DNA from: Bacteroidota bacterium | Lineage (GTDB): Bacteria > Bacteroidota > Bacteroidia > Chitinophagales > Chitinophagaceae | DNA length: 64,000 bases | Assembly (NCBI GenBank): GCA_018267955.1 | Contig: JAFDXL010000008.1 | Location: forward strand, 403,711-467,710 | Reading direction: 5' to 3' | Shown: one piece after another, positions 51,625 through 60,647 of the stretch | Numbering within the stretch: position 1 is the stretch's first letter | Layout of the letters: each line of letters starts with the position of its first letter | Notes under the pieces: model-generated | What the model saw: the letters and a program-made list of their open reading frames with translations, nothing else | The model's database searches: none | Told to the model about the DNA's origin: nothing | Translations under genes and position numbers: made by a program

Positions 51625-51644
51625 TTGCCACAAAACTGCCACAA
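51625..51644 (+). repeat. 20-bp direct repeat, copy B
   Basis: Identical to 51479-51498, at 146 bp distance. The remainder of the 51222-51812 gap holds the Rrf2 promoter and no gene I can support. Confidence 0.65.
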
Positions 51645-51812
51645 AACTCCGAGGGTTATTCCTATCAACTCCGTATCTTAAAGAGCTCCTGCGAGAAGCT
51701 CACTGACTTTTTAAAGAACCTATAATCCTTTGATTATTTACTGTTGTAAAGTTAGCAATATTTATGCGATGGGGTATTAATCAATACATCCTAATTTTAT
51801 AATTTCAGAACT

Positions 51813-52352
51813 ATGAAAGAAAAACTTCTCCAGGCTTTATTGAGTAACAATCAGGATGTTCTTAAAAGTATTGCAATGATCATTGCTCACGAGGTAAGAA
51901 ATAATATTGAAGATTTTCATGTGGCCCATTTGTCTGACAGGCAGATGAAAGAATTAAATCCCTTAATAAGAGAAGCTATTTACAATGCGCTTTTTGCAAT
52001 AGCAAATTATGAACAACACCCTTCATTAAAAAACTTTATAGACTTCCATGTCATGTCAATACCCGAGTATTGGGAAGTTCCTCAGTTATATAATCAGTTT
52101 AGTGATGTATTTGCCAGCCTTGAAGAAAATAATACAGTAAGTTTCAAGTCTCAATTTTTAAACGAACAATTTGAAATTGGCAATCTCTACCCTATTCCAA
52201 AAACAAACTATATTCAGATAAAGGCATCATTTGATTTTATTGAAGTGGAAGGTGATAAGCATAAGCATAGAAATAAAATTTCCTCACACCTACGCAGAGA
52301 AGGGTATCTTTTTCATCCATCAATAGGGGCTTATATATTAAACAGCAGATAA
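51813..52352 (+). CDS. Hypothetical protein
   Basis: An unrecognised 179-residue soluble protein, rich in Asn, His and Glu, with an alpha-helical N-terminal half (MKEKLLQALLSNNQDVLKSI) and a basic C-terminus (KHKHRNKISSHLRREGYLF). No motif of toxin, regulator or enzyme families was recognised. It is the first gene right of the tRNA-like repeats, transcribed alone, and AT-rich like the rest of the putative island. Confidence 0.55.
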   Translation: MKEKLLQALLSNNQDVLKSIAMIIAHEVRNNIEDFHVAHLSDRQMKELNPLIREAIYNALFAIANYEQHPSLKNFIDFHVMSIPEYWEVPQLYNQFSDVFASLEENNTVSFKSQFLNEQFEIGNLYPIPKTNYIQIKASFDFIEVEGDKHKHRNKISSHLRREGYLFHPSIGAYILNSR

Positions 52353-52509
52353 TCTACAAGCATAAGCATCTAAATTTTGGGCTACTATTCTAAAAAATGA
52401 CCTGAACAATTAAAATTGAAGAGAAAAGGTTTTTTTAATAATGTGGGGGGGCATGTATAAACCCTTTTATTTTCATTAGATTGACACTTAATAATTAATT
52501 TATTAAAAT

Positions 52510-53532
52510 CTATCGCCAACCTAATGCAGGTGCAACATGCTCCAAAATGGAAGACAGTAAATGTATATTATAATCAACTCCTAATGTATTAGGTATCGTC
52601 AAAAGAAGCGTATCTGCTTCCCGGATAGCTTCATCCTCTGATAATTCCTTTATGAGTTGATCTGGTTCTGCCGCATAGCTCCTTCCGAAAATAGCTCGTT
52701 TATCCTGTTCAATCATTCCAATTGAATCTTTCCGGTTAGTTTCCTGTCCAAAGAAATAATGGTCCTGGTCATTTACCAATGCGAAAATAGATCGGCTTAC
52801 AGACACCCGCGGTTCACGTTGGTGCCCTGCTTTTTTCCATGCTTCCTTGTACAACCTTATCTGCTCTGCTTGCTGCACATGAAAAGGTTTACCGCCCTCA
52901 TCATATTTCAGCGTAGAGCTCTGAAGGTTCATTCCGTTTTCTGCCGCCCAAACAGCGGTAGCATTAGAAGCAGCTCCCCACCAGATGCGTTGCTGTAATC
53001 CTTCCGAGTATGGTTCCAAACGCAACAAGCCTGGTGGATTGGGAAACATTGGGTTAGGATTAGGCTGGGCAAAACCGACACCTTTTAGCTTATCCAAAAA
53101 TTCCAACCCTTTACGGCGTCCCATATCTGCATCATCTTCTCCTTCAGCCGGTTCATATCCAAAATAGCGCCATCCGTCGATCACCTGTTCTGGTGAACCT
53201 CTGCTAATTCCCAACTGCAGCCGTCCTTTCGAAATTAAATCGGCAGCACCAGCGTTTTCTACCATGTACAGGGGATTTTCATAGCGCATATCAATTACAC
53301 CAGTCCCAATCTCTATTTTGGTTGTTTTGGCAGCGATTGCTGAAAGCAAAGGGAATGGTGATCCCAACTGTGCCGCAAAATGATGTACCCGAAAATAAGC
53401 ACCATCCAACCCCATTTCTTCGGCAGCAACAGCCAAATCAATAGACTGAAGCAACGTATCACTAGCGGTACGCGTTTTATAAGCCGGATGGTTAGCCCAA
53501 TGTCCAAACGATAAAAAACCTATTTTCTTCAT
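52510..53532 (-). CDS. LLM-class flavin-dependent oxidoreductase (luciferase-like)
   Basis: A 340-residue (alpha/beta)8 monooxygenase with reduced flavin as cosubstrate. It begins KKIGFLSFGHWANHPAYKTR and contains GLDGAYFRVHHFAAQLGSPF, KTTKIEIGTGVIDMRYENPL and GRLQLGISRGSPEQV, typical of bacterial luciferase-like proteins. Substrate unknown. The FAD-reductase gene 300 bp away could be a flavin supplier, but the two are separated by a gap and terminator. Confidence 0.9.
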   Translation of the reverse strand: MKKIGFLSFGHWANHPAYKTRTASDTLLQSIDLAVAAEEMGLDGAYFRVHHFAAQLGSPFPLLSAIAAKTTKIEIGTGVIDMRYENPLYMVENAGAADLISKGRLQLGISRGSPEQVIDGWRYFGYEPAEGEDDADMGRRKGLEFLDKLKGVGFAQPNPNPMFPNPPGLLRLEPYSEGLQQRIWWGAASNATAVWAAENGMNLQSSTLKYDEGGKPFHVQQAEQIRLYKEAWKKAGHQREPRVSVSRSIFALVNDQDHYFFGQETNRKDSIGMIEQDKRAIFGRSYAAEPDQLIKELSEDEAIREADTLLLTIPNTLGVDYNIHLLSSILEHVAPALGWR

Positions 53533-53559
53533 AAATCTCTTTTAAAATTTTTATTCGAG

Positions 53560-53736
53560 TTATCTACACCAAAATCCTGTTTTCCCTTTTACGGCTCTTT
53601 TGAACCGTTTCAATAGAAAATTACTAATTAGATCGTTTATAGGAAGAAATAACTTCGGTAAAAAACGAAAGCAATAGAAAACGATAATAATCCAGAGCAA
53701 GATAGTTATAATGGCAAAAAGCCTCCCTATTTTCCT
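53560..53736 (-). pseudogene. Possible small membrane-protein remnant
   Basis: Minus-strand frame of 58 codons without ATG. It reads a hydrophobic helix (LFAIITILLWIIIVFYCFRF) followed by a basic tail (FLLKRFKRAVKGKTGFW) and ends at 53560. An in-frame TAG at 53737-53739 separates it from about 20 further coding-like codons upstream. It may be a decayed membrane gene or noise; the gap 53533-53855 contains nothing else but the terminator at 53801. Confidence 0.25.
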
Positions 53737-53800
53737 CTATGTAATGAAACCCTCTACAAGTTTCTTCCTTTTGGCAAGTGCTGGCGTTCTTTCGTCGTTA

Positions 53801-53836
53801 AAAAGAGACAGGTCAGTTCTATTCCTGACCTATCTC
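53801..53836 (-). terminator. Terminator of the folE-reductase transcript
   Basis: AGGTCAG and CTGACCT pair around 8 bases, 20-odd bases after the reductase stop; on the minus strand the stem is followed by TCTCTTTTT. Confidence 0.75.
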
Positions 53837-53855
53837 AAGGAGCTTATATGATAGG

Positions 53856-54521
53856 TTATTTTTCGAAAATTACCGCGCTGGGATCTGCGCCTTTGCGGAG
53901 AAGGATATTCGAGATGCTATTGGTCATCGCGTCCGGCCCGCAGATATAAAACTGTTTTTCAAAACTGTCAACATGAATATTCAGGAAAGTCTCATCGATA
54001 AGGTCGTGCAGATAAATACCATCGTTTCTTTCTGTGACAATAAATAACGCATCTTTTCCCAATATTTGTTTTAACTCTTGTTCGTAAATAATATCTAGTG
54101 GTGTTTTGTTTGAAAAGAAGAGTTTGTTGCCATTAGCCATTCCTTCTTTGTGAAGCTGTCGCAATATGGCAATAAAAGGTGTAATGCCTGCACCACCGGC
54201 AATAAAGTATCCTGGCCCTTTATAACTAATAGCACCCCAGGGCTCGCCGATAATAAGCTCATCACCTGCTTTTAATTTACTGATCTGGTTGGTAACACCA
54301 TCATGATCACTGTAACATTTAATGGTAAATTCGAGATAAGGGTCATCGTTAAGGCAAGTAAATGTAAAAGGTCGCTTTTCTAATGCCCATCCTTCCTTAT
54401 TAATTACTATCTCTGTGGCCTGGCCAGGAGTGAATGAGTAACCTAAAGGTTTTTCTAACCTGATGCAACGAACATCATGTGTCACCGAGAAAATTGATAA
54501 TATTTTAAGTGTATATTCCAT
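53856..54521 (-). CDS. FAD/NAD(P)-binding oxidoreductase (ferredoxin reductase-like)
   Basis: A 221-residue flavoprotein of the ferredoxin-NADP reductase family without its own iron-sulfur domain. KRPFTFT is the flavin motif (R-P-x-T), and FIAGGAGITPFIAIL binds the NAD(P) pyrophosphate; QFYICGPDAMTNSI is the usual C-terminal block. It starts 9 bp after the folE stop. Partner protein unknown. Confidence 0.85.
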   Translation of the reverse strand: MEYTLKILSIFSVTHDVRCIRLEKPLGYSFTPGQATEIVINKEGWALEKRPFTFTCLNDDPYLEFTIKCYSDHDGVTNQISKLKAGDELIIGEPWGAISYKGPGYFIAGGAGITPFIAILRQLHKEGMANGNKLFFSNKTPLDIIYEQELKQILGKDALFIVTERNDGIYLHDLIDETFLNIHVDSFEKQFYICGPDAMTNSISNILLRKGADPSAVIFEK

Positions 54522-54530
54522 ATGATATTT

Positions 54531-55148
54531 TTATACTGTTAACATTGCATATAATTGATTGCTCCGGCTATCCTGCAGAAATTGTCCATGGAAGCTATGA
54601 GTAATGGTAGCGCATCCTTTATCGTTAATACCTCTTGAAGCAACACACAGATGTTCTGCACGTATGATCACGGCTACGTCCTCAATGTCCATTACCGATT
54701 TTAAATGTTCCGCGATCTGGATAGTAAGGCGTTCCTGCACCTGTGGTCGTTTGGAAAAATAATGTGTAATCCGGTTTAGCTTGGAAAGACCGATCACCTC
54801 TCCTTTTGATATGTAGGCTATATGTACCTTGCCAATTATTGGCACAAAGTGATGTTCGCAATAGGAATATAAAGGAATATCCTTTTCCAATATGATCTCG
54901 TTATATTTAAACTTATTTTCAAACAACGTCACGGATGGCTCGTTTAATGGATTTAGTCCCATAAAGGCCTCATTGACGTACATTTTAGCTACCCTGAGCG
55001 GTGTATCTTTTAGACTGTCGTCCCGCATATCCAATCCTAATGCCAACATAATCTCACGAAAGTGATGCTCGATAATACTAATCTGTTCACTCGCTGTCAA
55101 GGATATTTTTTCTTCTTTTACCAGGGCATCTTCTATAGAATAATGCAT
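54531..55148 (-). CDS. folE: GTP cyclohydrolase I
   Basis: Converts GTP to dihydroneopterin triphosphate, the first step of folate and tetrahydrobiopterin synthesis. A 205-residue protein with DTPLRVAKMYVNEAFMGLN, the zinc and catalytic region YSYCEHHFVPIIGKVHIAY, GLSKLNRI and AEHLCVASRGI. Cys in EHLC, plus His and Cys in CEHHF, are present. In an AT-rich region and paired with a flavin reductase, it may be a second, acquired folE rather than the housekeeping copy. Confidence 0.95.
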   Translation of the reverse strand: MHYSIEDALVKEEKISLTASEQISIIEHHFREIMLALGLDMRDDSLKDTPLRVAKMYVNEAFMGLNPLNEPSVTLFENKFKYNEIILEKDIPLYSYCEHHFVPIIGKVHIAYISKGEVIGLSKLNRITHYFSKRPQVQERLTIQIAEHLKSVMDIEDVAVIIRAEHLCVASRGINDKGCATITHSFHGQFLQDSRSNQLYAMLTV

Positions 55149-55210
55149 ATTTTTTATTGCTTTTGAGTTTAAACGTGAATTTTAAAATTGGTGACAGGTA
55201 ACGATTAATT

Positions 55211-55227
55211 TATTCAGTATCTGAATA
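55211..55227. promoter_or_regulatory. 17-bp palindrome upstream of folE
   Basis: TATTCAG-TAT-CTGAATA is a perfect dyad 63 bp before the folE start. A second hairpin (TTCAGGAAAA with TTTTCCTGAA, 55256-55287) lies just beyond. The first could be an operator, but no regulator gene is adjacent. Confidence 0.35.
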
Positions 55228-55325
55228 GGTTTTAATGTATTCATTAGAGTGATTATTCAGGAAAAGGTTACAAAACTTTTTCCTGAAAGATTTTTGTAAT
55301 CTTTTATTCTATATATCTAATCTAT

Positions 55326-55457
55326 ATGAGGGGCCAGACCGGTACTATAGCAATAGATACAGTTTCAGGCGAAGAGCCTGTTTCAGGAATACCCGCGGGT
55401 AATAAGCAACTTTTTAGCTGCTCATCCGGAGATACAATCAGCATTTATATCGAATAG
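55326..55457 (+). CDS. Small ORF of uncertain reality
   Basis: A 43-codon ORF (MRGQTGTIAIDTVSGEEPVS at the start) that is richer in Gly and Ser than random sequence nearby. No ribosome-binding or promoter evidence and no family recognised. It is the only coding-like stretch in the otherwise empty 873-bp gap 55149-56021, which reads as decayed island DNA. Confidence 0.2.
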   Translation: MRGQTGTIAIDTVSGEEPVSGIPAGNKQLFSCSSGDTISIYIE

Positions 55458-56021
55458 GTATGTCTGTCCTTGAAAATGAAACAGAAACCGAAAACGCATA
55501 TAGACGACATATACCAATGCCTATGTGAATTGATCAGGGTTCGAAGGGCGTTCCTTATTTAATGTATAGCGAATTCGAATAATGTTGAATCAGTATTATA
55601 AACAGAAATGTAAATGGAGCACTTTAATCCCGCACAAAATAAAATTTAATAAATATGAAAATTGAGAAGTTAGAAAGCGAATTACCGAAAGCCATCGTGT
55701 AAGCTCGATACGTGCTGCAAATAACTAAAACGTGGTTTGATATGCTAAAAAAACGGATTCCCTCCTGCCGGCTTTTAGCCCCTTTTATTAACGCATATTT
55801 TTTGATTCTAAAACTTTATTCAAATAAGTTCGATAGCTTTCTCATAGGATACCAAAGAATTACCTTGGTCTATGGTCAGTTCATTGATTTTGCTATCTAA
55901 ATCATCAAGTGCCTTTTTATAATGTTCCGTCATTTAGCTATAGACTTTCTTTAATGGAATCTTACTTAAAGGAGAAATAGCAGAAGCCCGCTATTTTAGT
56001 GCATTTTTAATGCGTTTCAAC

Positions 56022-56471
56022 TCACATATAAATAGCTTTTACGTTAATCCTTTTATCTGCTTTTAGTTCAAAACTTGCTTTGGAAAAATTGGGTCTGTTT
56101 CTTAAACCTATTGATTGATAGTTAGAAAATCCAATGCCTTCTTTTGGTAGAAGCAACCCTTTATCAACTTTACCGTTATTGTTTTCATCATGTAAAATAT
56201 TTAAGGCATATTTTCCTTTGGGGAGGTTTTTAAAAATAATCTCGGATTTACCATTTGCAATTCTTGCTTTCTCTAATCTGCAATAATTCTTGTAATCTTC
56301 ATCAGGAATTGAGCCGTCTTTGTTGTAAAGAGCGAATTGCACAACACCCTTTTCATTTCTTAAATTTTCTACCCTGACGGTTAATGAATATGTTTCTGCT
56401 TGACTTTCTGAGAATGAGCAGAGAAAAAAACTTAACCCAACTGTCAATATAATAAAAATTGATACTTTCAT
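56022..56471 (-). CDS. DUF2141 family exported protein
   Basis: A 149-residue protein with an N-terminal signal peptide (residues 1-25, ending near SQAE). YSLTVRVENLRNEKGVVQFALY and PKGKYALNILHDENNNGKVD are the fingerprint of DUF2141, a beta-sandwich of unknown role. It overlaps the RND gene stop/start by one base and is the last gene of the efflux operon. Confidence 0.88.
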   Translation of the reverse strand: MKVSIFIILTVGLSFFLCSFSESQAETYSLTVRVENLRNEKGVVQFALYNKDGSIPDEDYKNYCRLEKARIANGKSEIIFKNLPKGKYALNILHDENNNGKVDKGLLLPKEGIGFSNYQSIGLRNRPNFSKASFELKADKRINVKAIYM

Positions 56472-59400
56472 TATTGCTGTTTTTTGCTTGAACTAAACTT
56501 TTCTTTCACTCTATCTACCCCGTAATACACCATTGGCACTAAATAAACAGTCAAAACGAGTGAAGAAAGTAGCCCTCCAATGATTACCCAAGCCAAACCG
56601 TTTTTCCATTCGGCTGCTGTTCCACTTGCTAATGCTATGGGTAACATTCCTATTGCCATAGACAGGGTTGTCATTAAAATTGGGCGCATACGTTCTTTTC
56701 CTGCATTAATAAGTGCTTCTTTGTAATACTTGCCTTCAGCTTTGAGTTGGTTGGTAAAGTCCACAATTAAGATTGAGTTTTTTGTTACCAATCCCATTAA
56801 CATAATTAAACCGAGCAAAGCGAATAAACTCAAATTGCTTAGCGATAAATTCAAGGCTAAAAATGCTCCGATAGTTGCAACAGGTATGGCAAATAAAGCT
56901 ACAAAAGGATAAATATAACTGTCGTATAAGGCCACCATAATGAGATAAATCAACAAGAATGAAATCAACAATACCGAACCCAAAGCGCCAAAGCTGTCAT
57001 TCTGCCGTTTAATATCACTGCCCCAAGTCATTTGTATACCGTTAGGTAATGGATTATTTTTTACATAAGCTACTACATCATCAGCTACTGTCCCCGAAGG
57101 CCTGCCAAGTGCATCGGAAGTTAAAGTAACAGCAGGCTGTCTATCTTTTCGCTCCAACAAAGAGGGCGAATTATCTCTTGCAATAGTTGCAAATTGTGAA
57201 ACTTCAATCGGAATACCCATTGGGTTTATGATGTTGAGTTGTTTCACATCCTCATAGTTTTTACGGCTGAATTTGTCCAACCAAATCCGTACAGGGTACT
57301 CTATTCCGTTTTCAGTTAAAGTGGCATCATTATTTCCTGTAAAAGCCGTTCGCAAATTGATTCCCACGTAAGCGGTATTTAATCCCAACCGTTGCATTTT
57401 ATCCTTATCAGGGATAATTTTTAATTCAGGGCTTCCTGCTTCTACCGACAAACGGACATTATCTGCTCCGGGAATTTTTTCAATTACAGATTTCAAATCA
57501 TTGCCAGTTTGCATTACTTGATTTAAGTCGCTTCCGCTCAATGTAATTTCTATTGGGGCAGAACGTGGAATTAACCCCAATGCCATTATCGAAAAATTGA
57601 TGCCCGAATAATCTTTCTGTAAATCTTCCCGCAACTTTCTCATAAATGCTTCTGTGGAAATATTTTTGGTTTCCTTTTTAGATTTTAACTGAATGGTAAA
57701 TTCGGTCTTATTAGCAGAGCCAACACCTAAACTACCAATGCCTGTGCTTGGTCCACCAATATTGCTGAAAACTGTTGCGACTTCAGGTTGCTGCAGAATG
57801 TAGTTTTCAATTTTTTCGGAAACCAAATTGTTGTGCTGAACAGAAGTGCTTTTATCAAATTCCAATACCAAACTAAATTTCCCCTGGTCGCCTGTTGAGA
57901 TTAATTCCTTTCCAATAATTCCCTGCTTCATTATTGCCAACGTTCCTACAAAAAGAAGCAAAACAAATCCTGTAAAAATGAGTTTATGATTTAAAACCCA
58001 ATTTAAGGTTTTGCCATACCAAGCAATGAATTTGTCTAATTGATGTTCAAACCAGAGTAAAAAGCGGTTGAAGAAATTAGTCGGCTGCAAATCTTCTTTC
58101 TTTCCAATTCGTGAAGCTAACCAAGGCGTTAAAGTAAATCCCACTAATAAACTGGTAAGTGTAGAAGTGATAACCACTACCGAAAACTGTTTGAGCATAT
58201 CGGCAACAAAAACCTGTAAGAATAAAATCGGTAAGAACACCACCACATCAACCAATGTTATAGACAACGCTGAAAAACCAATTTCCATTCGTCCGTCCAT
58301 AGCCGCCCTTCTTTTTTCTTTGCCCATATCCAAATGACGTTGAATATTTTCTAAAACTACAGTGGCATCATCTACCAAAATACCGATGATTAAAGACATT
58401 GCCAGTAAAGTCATCAGGTTGAGCGTGTAACCCAACAACCACATCACGGCAAAAGCGGTAATCAAAGAAGTAGGAATGGCTACTAAAACAATCAGCGAGT
58501 TTCTGAAACTCCGCAGGAACAGCAACATTACCAACGACACTAACATCACGGCTAATATCAAATCAAATACAACCGAATTAACGGCTGCAATGGTGTTATC
58601 GGTACTGTCGTCCGTAACTACAAATTTTACTTGTGCGTTGACATTCTGTTTTTCAATAGACTGAAATTTTTCCCTAATCAATTTTGAAACATCAACGGCA
58701 TTGGCATCGCCTTGTTTCTTAATCATCAAACCCATACCGGTTTTGCCATTGTAACGGCTATATGAAGTGGTTTCTTTAATACCGTCCGTTACTTCGGCAA
58801 TATCTTTAACATAAACAGGGCTACCTTGAAAAGGCATTGCGATTTGAACATTCTCAATATTATTAATGGTATTGAATTTGCCCACCAACCGCACCGAATT
58901 ATTTTCTGTATCTGTCTGTAATTTTCCAGCAGGTAAATCAATACCCGACCGATTAACGGCTTCCACAACCTGATAAAGAGAAATTTTATAGAGTTTCAGT
59001 TTTTCCTTATCTACTTTAATTTGAATTTCGCGTTCTTCCCCGCCTAAAATTGTAATTTCTGCCACTCCTTTTAGCTGTTGGATTTGTGGCAGATAATTAT
59101 CTTTCATCTTTTGATAAAACTCCGTAGGCTGCAAATTGCTTGTCGCACTAATCGACATTATAGGCAAATCATTGGGCGATACTTTGCTCATCACCGGATT
59201 TTGAATATCGGCTGGTAAGTCTTTTCGGATGTTGTCAATATATCGTTGTGCATCCTGCATCGTTTTATCCAAATTTGTTCCGTATTTAAGATTAGCAATG
59301 ATAATCGAGGCATTTGGCAAGGACTTAGTAACCAAATAATCCACGCCTTCCAAATTGGAAAGTGCATCTTCAATTTTTCGTGAAACGGAAGTTTCAACTT

Positions 59401-59572
59401 CGTTTGGTTCTGCTCCCGGATAAACAGTTCGGATTACGACAACAGGCTGATTAAAATCGGGCATTAATTCGTAGCTCAAATTTTTATAACCGATAATTCC
59501 CAATAAGGCAAACACGCTGAAAAGGACAATAATTAGCGACGGACGTTTGATTGATACTTCTGTGATGTTCAT
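56471..59572 (-). CDS. RND-family efflux transporter permease (HAE1-like)
   Basis: A 1,033-residue inner-membrane pump of the AcrB type, driven by proton motive force. The N-terminus KRPSLIIVLFSVFALLGIIG is followed by the porter domain (DFNQPVVVIRTVYPGAEPNE) and, in helix 4, GILVDDATVVLENI with the two Asp of the proton relay. A second half of similar layout follows. Drugs, metals or other toxins may be the substrate. The adaptor and TolC genes follow upstream. Confidence 0.93.
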   Translation of the reverse strand: MNITEVSIKRPSLIIVLFSVFALLGIIGYKNLSYELMPDFNQPVVVIRTVYPGAEPNEVETSVSRKIEDALSNLEGVDYLVTKSLPNASIIIANLKYGTNLDKTMQDAQRYIDNIRKDLPADIQNPVMSKVSPNDLPIMSISATSNLQPTEFYQKMKDNYLPQIQQLKGVAEITILGGEEREIQIKVDKEKLKLYKISLYQVVEAVNRSGIDLPAGKLQTDTENNSVRLVGKFNTINNIENVQIAMPFQGSPVYVKDIAEVTDGIKETTSYSRYNGKTGMGLMIKKQGDANAVDVSKLIREKFQSIEKQNVNAQVKFVVTDDSTDNTIAAVNSVVFDLILAVMLVSLVMLLFLRSFRNSLIVLVAIPTSLITAFAVMWLLGYTLNLMTLLAMSLIIGILVDDATVVLENIQRHLDMGKEKRRAAMDGRMEIGFSALSITLVDVVVFLPILFLQVFVADMLKQFSVVVITSTLTSLLVGFTLTPWLASRIGKKEDLQPTNFFNRFLLWFEHQLDKFIAWYGKTLNWVLNHKLIFTGFVLLLFVGTLAIMKQGIIGKELISTGDQGKFSLVLEFDKSTSVQHNNLVSEKIENYILQQPEVATVFSNIGGPSTGIGSLGVGSANKTEFTIQLKSKKETKNISTEAFMRKLREDLQKDYSGINFSIMALGLIPRSAPIEITLSGSDLNQVMQTGNDLKSVIEKIPGADNVRLSVEAGSPELKIIPDKDKMQRLGLNTAYVGINLRTAFTGNNDATLTENGIEYPVRIWLDKFSRKNYEDVKQLNIINPMGIPIEVSQFATIARDNSPSLLERKDRQPAVTLTSDALGRPSGTVADDVVAYVKNNPLPNGIQMTWGSDIKRQNDSFGALGSVLLISFLLIYLIMVALYDSYIYPFVALFAIPVATIGAFLALNLSLSNLSLFALLGLIMLMGLVTKNSILIVDFTNQLKAEGKYYKEALINAGKERMRPILMTTLSMAIGMLPIALASGTAAEWKNGLAWVIIGGLLSSLVLTVYLVPMVYYGVDRVKEKFSSSKKQQ

Positions 59573-59583
59573 TTTCGCTGATT

Positions 59584-60633
59584 TTATTTAGTCCTAATAT
59601 TTGCTCCGTCAAACAGATTGATAAAACCGCTCGTTATCACAATGTCGCCCTGATTTAAACCGCCTGAAACAATCGCCTTATTACCGATGTTATTTGAAAT
59701 TGTGATTGTTCGCAATACTGCTTTTTCACTTTTTACAACATAAACCTGTGCTTGATCTTCATTGTTAATAATGGCAGACGAAGAAATAAAAATGCCCTGT
59801 TCCGTTTTGTTTGCGGACAATCGTACTTTTCCAAACATTCCCGATTTTATAGCTGTTTGTTTGTTATTGGCAACTTGAAATTGTACCGGAAAGCTATTGC
59901 CCATATTAGCTTTGCTTCCAATCATTGTAAGTTTTCCAGAAAGTGGAATTTCAGGAAAAATATCCGCCGAAATATAATATTGCTGTTCAATTTTAAATTG
60001 TTTTAAGTCCGTTTCGGGAATGTTCACCGTAAATTTAAGCGTAGCTATATCCGTAATTTGCAATAGTGGAGCCCCGGGTGCTGCGAATGCTCCGACTTCA
60101 TTCAATTTTGCTGTTACCACACCACTGAAAGGTGCATTGATGGTGGTTTTGTTGATTTGCTCCAATAATGTTGCCTTTTGAATTTTGGCAGATTTCAATC
60201 CTAATTTTGCTTTTTCCAACTGAATACCTTGTACTGCATCGGCTTGCATTAAAATGGTATAACGATTTACATCATCTTGTAAACCTTCAATTTGTACTTC
60301 AACGGATTGTAATTGTAATTTCAACAAAGAATTATCCAAATGGATAAGCGTTTGTCCTTTTGAAACATAATCTCCCACATCTACCAGAACCGCATTGATT
60401 TTTCCCTGTATATCAGCACTGATTTTGGTTTCTTTGTTCGGTTCAAAGGTGCCTGTATAAGCGTCTTCTGCGCTTAAATTTTCAAAATGAATGGTATCTA
60501 CTTCTACTAAAATTTGTTTGTCTTTATCGTAGTGATATATCTTGCCTTCTGTTGTTTTCTTATTGGTTACCAATTTGAATACGACCAAACCAATAATTGC
60601 AATTCCTGCTATTACCCAGATTATTTTTTTCAT
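59584..60633 (-). CDS. RND efflux periplasmic adaptor (HlyD/AcrA family)
   Basis: A 349-residue adaptor joining the pump to TolC. An N-terminal membrane anchor (IIWVIAGIAIIGLVVFKLV) is followed by the lipoyl/barrel domain split by a helical hairpin (GKINAVLVDVGDYVSKGQTL, then NAPFSGVVTAKLNEVGAFAA). No lipobox Cys, so it is anchored by the helix. It lies 11 bp upstream of the permease start in transcription order. Confidence 0.92.
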   Translation of the reverse strand: MKKIIWVIAGIAIIGLVVFKLVTNKKTTEGKIYHYDKDKQILVEVDTIHFENLSAEDAYTGTFEPNKETKISADIQGKINAVLVDVGDYVSKGQTLIHLDNSLLKLQLQSVEVQIEGLQDDVNRYTILMQADAVQGIQLEKAKLGLKSAKIQKATLLEQINKTTINAPFSGVVTAKLNEVGAFAAPGAPLLQITDIATLKFTVNIPETDLKQFKIEQQYYISADIFPEIPLSGKLTMIGSKANMGNSFPVQFQVANNKQTAIKSGMFGKVRLSANKTEQGIFISSSAIINNEDQAQVYVVKSEKAVLRTITISNNIGNKAIVSGGLNQGDIVITSGFINLFDGANIRTK

Positions 60634-60647
60634 TTTGTTCTTTGTTT

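Noticed and set aside
55712..55900. 62-codon plus-strand ORF in the folE-DUF2141 gap
   Set aside because: No promoter, composition like the surrounding AT-rich DNA and no recognisable feature.
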